15,429 nt of DNA, from NCBI GenBank assembly GCA_900549195.1, contig URNK01000021.1, positions 1 through 15,429 of the forward strand, given 5' to 3'. Shown here in pieces: positions 1 to 5,183 of this stretch. How positions within the stretch are numbered: the stretch's first letter is position 1; every line of letters begins with the position of its first letter. A model generated the notes under the pieces. That model ran no database searches and was not told the origin of the DNA. It saw only the letters and a list, made by a program, of their open reading frames with translations. This stretch comes from an uncultured Collinsella sp. GTDB taxonomy: Bacteria; Actinomycetota; Coriobacteriia; Coriobacteriales; Coriobacteriaceae. A program made the position numbers and the translations under genes.

Positions 1-46
1 AGATGAGCGCTAGTCTCGTGGGCTCGGAGATGTGTATAAGAGACAG
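1..46 (+). other. Untrimmed Illumina Nextera adapter (P7 tail, i7 index, transposase end)
   Basis: Bases 13-46 match the 34-base Nextera read-2 adapter: it starts GTCTCGTGGGCTCGG and ends in the 19-base Tn5 mosaic end AGATGTGTATAAGAGACAG (28-46). Bases 1-4 (AGAT) fit the end of the P7 oligonucleotide and bases 5-12 (GAGCGCTA) occupy the index position. This is library construction sequence, not genome. Genomic DNA therefore starts at base 47 and the true upstream neighbour of the first gene is missing. The match is from memory of the adapter sequence but is exact over its whole length. Confidence 0.97.
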
Positions 47-68
47 ATGCAATAGAAGGGTGTAAGCG

Positions 69-1610
69 ATGTCGTTGAATCTGGACAGCCTGGGCATGGA
101 AGATGCCTCGTTTAACTTTGGCGGTTCCTACATCATGGCGCTCGACTGCGGCACTACCTCGGTACTCGCGGCCATTGTCGACGAATACGGCTGCATCGTT
201 GCCCAGGCGCGTCGTAGCGTCAAAACCAGCTTCCCGCGCCCCGGCTGGGTGGAGCAGGATCCCACGGAGGTGCTTGCCAGCCAGATCGGCGTGATGATGG
301 AGGTTCAGTTTAAGAGCGGCATCCATTCCGATCGCATCGCCGCCATCGGCATCTCCAACCAGCGCGAGACCACGGTGGTCTGGGACCGCGTGAGCGGCCA
401 GCCCATCTATAACGCCATCGTATGGCAGTGCCGTCGTACCGCGCCGGCGATCGACGCGTTGGTTGAACAGGGTTGCGAGGAGCTGGTGCGCTCCCGCACG
501 GGACTTACGCTTGACCCGTATTTCTCGGCCTCCAAGGTGCAGTGGATTCTCGACAACGTCGACGGCGCACGCGAGAGCGCGGCGGCGGGCGACCTCATGT
601 TTGGCACCATCGACACCTGGCTCATCTACAACCTCACCGGCGGCCAGGTCTTTGCCACCGACTACACCAATGCCAGCCGCACGGCACTCTTTAATATCCA
701 TACGCTCGATTGGGACGACGACCTGCTGGCGCTCTTTGACGTTCCACGTTCCATGATGCCCGAGGTTCGCTGGAGCTCGGGCGACTACGGCCGCGTCGCG
801 AGCGACATCATGACCAACATGCCGCCCATCATGGGCGTGGCGGGCGACCAGCAGGCATCGCTGTTCGGCCACTGCTGCTTCTATCCCGGCCAGACCAAAA
901 ACACCTATGGCACGGGCTGCTTTATGCTCATGAACACCGGCGACGAGATCGTCGAATCCAAGAATGGCCTGGTCTCCACCATCGGTATCGCTGCGGACGG
1001 CAAAGTCAGCTATGCGCTCGAGGGCTCTATTTTTGCCGCCGGCTCAACGATGAACTGGCTTCGCAACAACATGGGCATCATCTCGAGCGTGAGCGAGTCG
1101 GCACAACTCGCCGCTTCGATTAGCGACAACGAGGGCTGCTACTTCGTTCCCGCCTTTGCGGGTTTGGGTGCTCCCTGGTGGGACCCGCATGCCCGCGGTA
1201 TCGTGTGCGGTCTGACCGGCGCCTCGAGCCGTGCGACCATCGTACGTGCCGCCTGCGAATCCATGGCATATCAGAGCTACGACGTGCTGCGTGCCATGGA
1301 GCAGGACGTGGGGCTTTCGATTGAGCGCCTGTCTGTCGATGGCGGTGCCTCGCGCAACGAGTTCATCATGCAATTCCAGGCCGACCTGCTGGATATCCCC
1401 GTGCTGCAATGCGAGACGGTGGAGACCACGGCAATCGGTGCCGCGTACTTGGCGGGTCTTGCCGTCGGCTATTGGGAAGACCTGGAGGAGCTGGAGCAAA
1501 ATGCCCAGATCGTTAGGACCTTCCTTCCCCACATGTCCGCCGAGCGCCGCGAGCAAAACCTTGCGGGCTGGCGTGATGCAGTCAGGCGCTCGCTCAGCAC
1601 CGCACAGTAG
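69..1610 (+). CDS. glpK: Glycerol kinase (FGGY family) with an altered nucleotide loop
   Basis: The 513-residue product should phosphorylate glycerol with ATP to sn-glycerol 3-phosphate in the cytosol. It aligns from memory with E. coli GlpK along its length: NQRET (97-101, glycerol-binding R99/E100), YNAIVWQCRRT (114-124), DPYFS (149-153, Y151), DYTNASRT (198-205), GVAGDQQA (256-263, D260), NTYGTGCFMLMNTG (278-291), GLGAPWWDP (365-373) and VDGGASRN (423-430). The start at 69 is chosen because GAAGGG (55-60) lies 8 bases upstream; it gives about 15 residues more than E. coli before the first phosphate loop. That loop reads DCGTTSVL (26-33) instead of DQGTTSSR, so the arginine is lost. The loop carrying the FBP-regulation residues (GGKGGTR in E. 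coli) is absent, and the Firmicutes HPr-phosphorylated histidine appears to be Arg242. No glpF or glpD is visible because the window begins here. The family is sure; the exact substrate is slightly less so because of the loop. Confidence 0.93.
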   Translation: MSLNLDSLGMEDASFNFGGSYIMALDCGTTSVLAAIVDEYGCIVAQARRSVKTSFPRPGWVEQDPTEVLASQIGVMMEVQFKSGIHSDRIAAIGISNQRETTVVWDRVSGQPIYNAIVWQCRRTAPAIDALVEQGCEELVRSRTGLTLDPYFSASKVQWILDNVDGARESAAAGDLMFGTIDTWLIYNLTGGQVFATDYTNASRTALFNIHTLDWDDDLLALFDVPRSMMPEVRWSSGDYGRVASDIMTNMPPIMGVAGDQQASLFGHCCFYPGQTKNTYGTGCFMLMNTGDEIVESKNGLVSTIGIAADGKVSYALEGSIFAAGSTMNWLRNNMGIISSVSESAQLAASISDNEGCYFVPAFAGLGAPWWDPHARGIVCGLTGASSRATIVRAACESMAYQSYDVLRAMEQDVGLSIERLSVDGGASRNEFIMQFQADLLDIPVLQCETVETTAIGAAYLAGLAVGYWEDLEELEQNAQIVRTFLPHMSAERREQNLAGWRDAVRRSLSTAQ

Positions 1611-1682
1611 GGCTGCGATGGGCTGCTCGATACAACAAACCGTTAAACTTATGCACGGCGCGCGGCAACAACATCGCCATGC

Positions 1683-1704
1683 GCCTTGTCAGCAAGGCCG
1701 TTTT
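1683..1704 (+). terminator. Probable intrinsic terminator after glpK / in the upp leader
   Basis: GCCTTG (1683-1688) and CAAGGC (1693-1698) form a perfect 6-bp stem with a TCAG loop, followed by CG and TTTT (1701-1704). A second hairpin, GGCCG (1696-1700) with CGGCC (1706-1710), overlaps it and cannot form at the same time. The upp ribosome binding site starts only a few bases further on. The short U-run makes this a modest terminator. Confidence 0.5.
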
Positions 1705-1733
1705 GCGGCCGCAACGAAAGGGGCAATCAATCC

Positions 1734-2381
1734 ATGACCGTCACCTACGATGCGTCCCGTGTGACGCTTGTCGATCACCCGCTCGTCCAGCACAAGCTGT
1801 CGATCCTGCGCGACAAAAACACCGGCACCAACCAGTTCCGTCAGCTCGTGCGCGAACTCGCACTTTTTGACGGCTACGAGGCCATGCGCGACCTGCCTAT
1901 GGAAGACGTCGAGGTCGAGACCCCCATCACTACCGCCACGTTCAAACAGCTTGCCGGCAAGAAACTCGCCATCGTGCCCATCCTGCGTGCGGGCCTTGGC
2001 ATGGTCGACGGCATCCTCGACCTGGTGCCCTCCGCTCGCGTGGGCCACATCGGCATGGAGCGCGACGAGGTCACCCACGAGCCGCACGAGTATTACTGCA
2101 AGATGCCCAAGGATATCGACCAGCGCATCTGCCTGGTCGTCGACCCCATGCTTGCCACGGGCGGTTCGGCCGAGATGGCCATCAGCTACCTGCGCGAGCG
2201 CGGTGTCAAGGACATCCGCATGCTGTGCATCGTCGCGGCCCCCGAGGGCCTCAAGTCGCTGACTGAGAAGGACCCTGATGTGCATATCTATACCTGCGCC
2301 ATCGACGACCATCTCAACGAGGCTGCCTACATCGTTCCCGGCCTCGGCGACGCCGGCGACCGCATCTACGGCACGCTCTAG
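1734..2381 (+). CDS. upp: Uracil phosphoribosyltransferase
   Basis: The 215-residue enzyme converts uracil and PRPP to UMP plus pyrophosphate, the pyrimidine salvage step, in the cytosol. It shows the family signatures: HPLVQHKLSILRD (15-27), VPILRAGLGM (81-90), the PRPP loop VVDPMLATGGS (135-145) and the C-terminal uracil-binding segment YIVPGLGDAGDRIYGT (199-214). Length matches the usual 205-215 residues. The reading frame is open from 1686, but the ATG at 1734 is chosen because GAAAGGGG (1716-1723) sits 10 bases upstream and the family N-terminus begins there. upp directly before the atp operon is also the arrangement in Bacillus. The leader contains two overlapping hairpins that could attenuate transcription; I see no PyrR-type site. 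Confidence 0.96.
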   Translation: MTVTYDASRVTLVDHPLVQHKLSILRDKNTGTNQFRQLVRELALFDGYEAMRDLPMEDVEVETPITTATFKQLAGKKLAIVPILRAGLGMVDGILDLVPSARVGHIGMERDEVTHEPHEYYCKMPKDIDQRICLVVDPMLATGGSAEMAISYLRERGVKDIRMLCIVAAPEGLKSLTEKDPDVHIYTCAIDDHLNEAAYIVPGLGDAGDRIYGTL

Positions 2382-2572
2382 TCGCTGGGCTAAACGGCCG
2401 CGGCTGCAAATACGAAGAAACGGTGCGTGCGGACGAACAAAAGGCGACCGCGCGCGCTCCTGTTAACGGACGTTTTGCCTTGCAGGGTTCGAGAAAAACG
2501 TATTACCGTACCTGCGGCATAAAGAAGGTCTTAAGAAAACGAACAGGTGCGTATTAACCGATGCTTTTTCGG
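2382..2572. other. Non-coding gap between upp and the atp promoter
   Basis: About 190 bases without a credible gene. No good intrinsic terminator for upp is visible: AAGGC and GCCTT near 2440-2480 could pair only across a long loop. A TTGCAG (2480-2485) and TATTAC (2501-2506) pair resembles a promoter, but the 15-base spacer is too short to rely on. Confidence 0.5.
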
Positions 2573-2574
2573 TT
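2556..2574 (+). repeat. Inverted repeat touching the atp operon -35 box
   Basis: AACCGA (2556-2561) and TCGGTT (2569-2574) are perfect inverted arms around TGCTTTT. The last two bases of the right arm are the first two of the putative -35 hexamer TTGTAC (2573-2578). It may be an operator or a weak hairpin ending upp transcripts; neither is shown. Confidence 0.4.
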
Positions 2575-2600
2575 GTACTTTAGCGATTGGCTCGTACAAT
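2573..2600 (+). promoter_or_regulatory. Putative sigma-A promoter of the ATP synthase operon
   Basis: TTGTAC (2573-2578) and TACAAT (2595-2600) are separated by 16 bases. TACAAT matches the consensus TATAAT at 5 of 6 positions. Transcription would begin near 2607, giving a leader of about 55 bases before the first gene. It is the best promoter in the upp-atpB gap and suits the start of the nine-gene run. Confidence 0.62.
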
Positions 2601-2661
2601 AGTCACCAATGTTTGGCGGGAACTGTTCTGTGAAGCGTTAAAAAGGAAAGTGAGGACGCCA

Positions 2662-2973
2662 GTGTTTCAGATAGCCGATCTGCTCGCTATCGTTGCAGGC
2701 GCCATCGCGGGCGCAATTGCCTTCCTTCCCTTTGTCTTTACGCTCAAGCCGGTTCTTGACGATAAACAGAATGCGGACATGCTCAAGGGTATGGTGAGCT
2801 TGGCGGTCTCGGCAATCGCCCTGCTCGTCTTTACCTTGGTTGTGTTTGTGTTGTTCGGAGAGGCATTTCGCATGTTCCTCCTGGGCGAGGCGATCGGCTT
2901 CGTGGCCTTTATGGCCGCCTGCACGGTTCGCGTCGCCAAGGCGCTGCGAGATCCTCATGAGGTCGAAAGGTAA
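2662..2973 (+). CDS. Small membrane protein in the atpI position
   Basis: A 103-residue hydrophobic protein with three likely membrane segments (about 5-28, 43-65 and 69-91) and a charged tail, RVAKALRDPHEVER. It lies between upp and atpB, where Bacillus carries atpI, and its last helix followed by a basic stretch resembles the end of AtpI proteins, which help assemble the c ring. AtpI usually has four helices and I see no diagnostic motif, so the family is inferred mainly from place. The frame is open back to a TTG at 2587, but that start overlaps the -10 box (2595-2600) and lacks a ribosome binding site. GTG at 2662 has GAGGA (2652-2656) five bases upstream; GTG at 2650 is possible but less well spaced. 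It is the first gene of the operon, three bases before atpB. Confidence 0.8.
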   Translation: MFQIADLLAIVAGAIAGAIAFLPFVFTLKPVLDDKQNADMLKGMVSLAVSAIALLVFTLVVFVLFGEAFRMFLLGEAIGFVAFMAACTVRVAKALRDPHEVER

Positions 2974-2976
2974 GTC

Positions 2977-3780
2977 GTGGAAATTTTTGAAAAGCTGCCT
3001 GATGAGATTAATCATCTGGTCAGCGAGTTCAGCTCCACCCCTGTCGTGGGCGATCTGAGCTGCGGCATCACGCAGTACTCGTTTTGGCTGATCGTCTCCA
3101 CGATCGTGCTCCTGATCGTCCTGGCCGTGTTCAAGAAGAAGCAGACCCTGGTTCCCAAGGGCTTCTTCGTCAACGGTTTCGAGTACATCATCGAGTACGT
3201 CGAGAACGATATCGGCAAGGGTGTCGTGGGTGAGAACTGGAAGAAGCACTTCCCGTTCCTGTGCTCGCTTTTCCTGTTCATCCTGATCAATAACATGATC
3301 GGCCTGATCCCGGGAATGAAGCCCGGCACCGGCGCAATCGGCTCCACCGCCGCACTCGCCATTTTCGCCTTCGTGTACTTCATCTACTACGGATGCAAGG
3401 CTCACGGCGTGATCGGCTACATCAAGAGCCTCGCCCCGCAGGGCGTGAGCTTCCCGATGAACGTGCTCGTGTGGGTCGTCGAGCTTTTCTCGACCTTCCT
3501 GCGCCTCATCACGCTTGCCGTCCGTCTGTTCTGCAACATGTTCGCAGGACACGTGGTCATGGGCTCGTTCGCCATCATGGCGAGCATGTTCATGCAGCCG
3601 CTGCTTCAGCAGGTTTCCGCGGCCCACGCCGTCGGCGCCCTGCCTTCGCTGGCCTGGCTTGCCATCCTCATCCTGATCTATGCGATCGAGCTTGTGGTCG
3701 GCGCCATCCAGGCTTACGTCTTCACGGTCCTTACCGCCGTGTATGTCTCCGAGGCAGAGGAGGTCGCGGAGGAGGAGTAG
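2977..3780 (+). CDS. atpB: F1Fo ATP synthase subunit a
   Basis: The 267-residue membrane stator subunit forms the two half-channels that carry ions to and from the c ring. Hydrophobic segments lie near 35-52, 93-113, 122-140, 160-205 (two long helices) and 222-256. The essential arginine is R183 in AVRLFCNMFAGH (181-192), equivalent to E. coli R210, and the last helix carries E239 and Q245 in VGAIQAYVFTVLT. The C-terminus is acidic (SEAEEVAEEE). GTG at 2977 is the start, with GAAAGG (2965-2970) six bases before it; the gap to the preceding gene is only three bases, which suggests translational coupling. The length is normal for the family. Confidence 0.97.
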   Translation: MEIFEKLPDEINHLVSEFSSTPVVGDLSCGITQYSFWLIVSTIVLLIVLAVFKKKQTLVPKGFFVNGFEYIIEYVENDIGKGVVGENWKKHFPFLCSLFLFILINNMIGLIPGMKPGTGAIGSTAALAIFAFVYFIYYGCKAHGVIGYIKSLAPQGVSFPMNVLVWVVELFSTFLRLITLAVRLFCNMFAGHVVMGSFAIMASMFMQPLLQQVSAAHAVGALPSLAWLAILILIYAIELVVGAIQAYVFTVLTAVYVSEAEEVAEEE

Positions 3781-3792
3781 TCTTCCGTTCGT

Positions 3793-3808
3793 GCCTTAAA
3801 GGTAAGGC
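3793..3808 (+). repeat. Short stem-loop in the atpB-atpE gap
   Basis: GCCTTA (3793-3798) and TAAGGC (3803-3808) form a perfect 6-bp stem with an AAGG loop. There is no U-run, so it is unlikely to terminate. A second possible stem joins GCCGG (3822-3826) with CCGGC (3845-3849) across an 18-base loop. The 124-base gap is the longest inside the operon and precedes the subunit needed in most copies, so a role in RNA processing or stability is plausible but unproven. Confidence 0.4.
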
Positions 3809-3904
3809 AATTCGTTAAACCGCCGGTGCCCGTACCCATGGAGCCCGGCAGTTATAAAAAGGTTATCCTGCGTGAAATAAGACACGCACGACAAAGGAGG
3901 AATC

Positions 3905-4099
3905 GTGGGAGTTATCGGTTACGGTCTCGGTGTTATCGGCGCTGGTCTTGCTATCGGCCTGTCTGCTCTGGGTGCTACGGGTGCTATGGCCCGTCAGCCT
4001 GAGGTCCAGGGCCGCGTGTTCACCGTCTTCATCATGGGCTCCGCTTTCGGCGAGGCTCTGGCTCTGATCGGCTTCGTTGTCGCGCTGATCGTTAAATAG
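3905..4099 (+). CDS. atpE: F1Fo ATP synthase subunit c (short, proton type)
   Basis: A 64-residue hairpin protein whose copies build the rotating membrane ring. Helix 1 (about 3-28) carries the small-residue pattern GVIGAGLAIG; the polar loop is ARQPE (29-33); helix 2 (about 38-63) carries the ion-binding glutamate E50 in GSAFGEALAL. The spacing from the loop arginine (R30) to E50 is 20 residues, as in other c subunits. The partner residues known from the sodium-binding Ilyobacter c subunit are not kept: its Gln32 aligns with Ile17 and its Ser66 with Ala51, so proton coupling is inferred. The GTG start follows an ideal AAAGGAGG (3893-3900) by four bases. An in-frame stop at 3878, with no start codon between, fixes the short N-terminus. 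Most c subunits have 70-85 residues. The gene is rich in GCT and GGT codons, as expected for high expression. Confidence 0.96.
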   Translation: MGVIGYGLGVIGAGLAIGLSALGATGAMARQPEVQGRVFTVFIMGSAFGEALALIGFVVALIVK

Positions 4100-4114
4100 C
4101 ACGGAGCGTCAAGT

Positions 4115-4717
4115 ATGAATCTTTCATCCCAGAAGAGCGCGATCGCACTCTCCGCGTCCGCGGCCGCGCTGCTCATGCCGGTTTCCGCGTTCGCCGAGGA
4201 CGGCGCTGCCGGTGCGGACATCCTCATCCCTAAGATGGCGGAGTTCATCCCGGCGCTTATCGCCTTCCTGATTATCTGGATCGTGCTGGCCAAGGTCGCC
4301 CTGCCGGGCATCATGAAAACCATGGAGGAGCGCGGCAAGAAGATCGAGGAGAGCCTCGACGAGGCCGAGAAGACCAAGCAGGAGGCTATCGCCAAGCGCG
4401 CTGAGTCCGACTCGATCGTCACCGACGCCCGTCGTCAGGCTGCCGACATCGTTCTCGAGGCCCGTAAGGACGCCGAGTCCGAGCGTGCCCGTATCATCGA
4501 GGCTGCTCACAAGGAGGCCGAGGAGATCATCGCCAAGGCCCATACGACCGTCGAGGACGAGCGCAAGACCATCTACGCCGGTGCCGCGAGCTCCATCGCC
4601 GACCTGTCCGTTGCCGTTGCCACCAAGATCGTGGGCGAGGCACTCGAGGACGATGCCGAGCAGAAGAAGCTCATCGAGCGCTACATCCAGGAAGCAGGTA
4701 GCCTGAATGCCGACTAG
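4115..4717 (+). CDS. atpF: F1Fo ATP synthase subunit b with N-terminal signal-like extension
   Basis: The 200-residue peripheral stalk subunit links Fo to F1. Residues 44-65 form the membrane anchor (FIPALIAFLIIWIVLAKVAL), followed by a long charged coiled coil (about 68-152) and a C-terminal delta-binding region. The unusual part is the N-terminus: a basic start, a hydrophobic run (8-22) and a PVSAFA-ED site resembling a signal peptidase I cleavage after A27. Cleavage would leave a normal-sized b subunit of about 173 residues with its N-terminus outside. ATG at 4115 has CGGAG (4102-4106) eight bases upstream. A later start would drop the extension, but none is as well placed. The 3' end overlaps atpH by 11 bases, implying coupled translation. 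Confidence 0.95.
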   Translation: MNLSSQKSAIALSASAAALLMPVSAFAEDGAAGADILIPKMAEFIPALIAFLIIWIVLAKVALPGIMKTMEERGKKIEESLDEAEKTKQEAIAKRAESDSIVTDARRQAADIVLEARKDAESERARIIEAAHKEAEEIIAKAHTTVEDERKTIYAGAASSIADLSVAVATKIVGEALEDDAEQKKLIERYIQEAGSLNAD

Positions 4718-5183
4718 CCGCTATCAGGACAAGGTGCTCGAGACCTACGCGCGTTCCCTTTTGGAAGCCGCCAAGGCCGAGAACCATGTGTTCGAGGACC
4801 TCGAGATGGTCGAGCGCTTGGCTTCTGCCAGCCCCGAGATCATCGCCGTGCTCGACACCATGTCCAAGCGCGACCAGCTCGACCTTCTTCCCAAGGTGGC
4901 AGCTGCCTTTAAGTATGTTGCCGAGGAAGACGAGGATGTAGTGGGCGTGACCGTCACCACGGCGATCCCGCTCGACGACGAGCTGCGTCAAACCATCACT
5001 AAGAAATGCGAGCAGGACTTCGGCCGCAAGGTATTCCTTATCGAGCAGGTCGACCCGTCTATCGTGGGCGGCCTGGTGCTCGAGGCCCGCGGCGAGCGTC
5101 GTGACATTTCCGTCAAGACGCAGCTGCGCATCGCGCAGGAGACCCTCGCAAACTCTGCTAATTCGTACGGAGGTGAAGCCTAA
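4707..5183 (+). CDS. atpH: F1Fo ATP synthase subunit delta
   Basis: The 158-residue delta subunit (OSCP family) caps the alpha3beta3 head and binds the b stalk. The N-terminal helical domain shows TYARSLLEAA (13-22), and the C-terminal domain shows VTVTTAIPLDDEL (81-93) and the family signature VDPSIVGGLVLEARGERRDISVKTQL (115-140; I show the key GG at 121-122). It is about 20 residues shorter than the usual 175-180, mostly in the N-terminal half. The start at 4707 overlaps the end of atpF by 11 bases and has AGG at 4696-4698, eight bases upstream. Its stop codon shares one base with the atpA start. Confidence 0.95.
   Translation: MPTSRYQDKVLETYARSLLEAAKAENHVFEDLEMVERLASASPEIIAVLDTMSKRDQLDLLPKVAAAFKYVAEEDEDVVGVTVTTAIPLDDELRQTITKKCEQDFGRKVFLIEQVDPSIVGGLVLEARGERRDISVKTQLRIAQETLANSANSYGGEA

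Noticed and set aside
28..46. A natural Tn5-like transposon end
   Set aside because: The 19-base mosaic end is embedded in the synthetic Nextera adapter with an index and P7 bases, so it is a library artefact rather than a mobile element.
2480..2506. TTGCAG and TATTAC as a second atp promoter
   Set aside because: The 15-base spacer and weak hexamers are not better than chance; the pair at 2573-2600 is clearly stronger.
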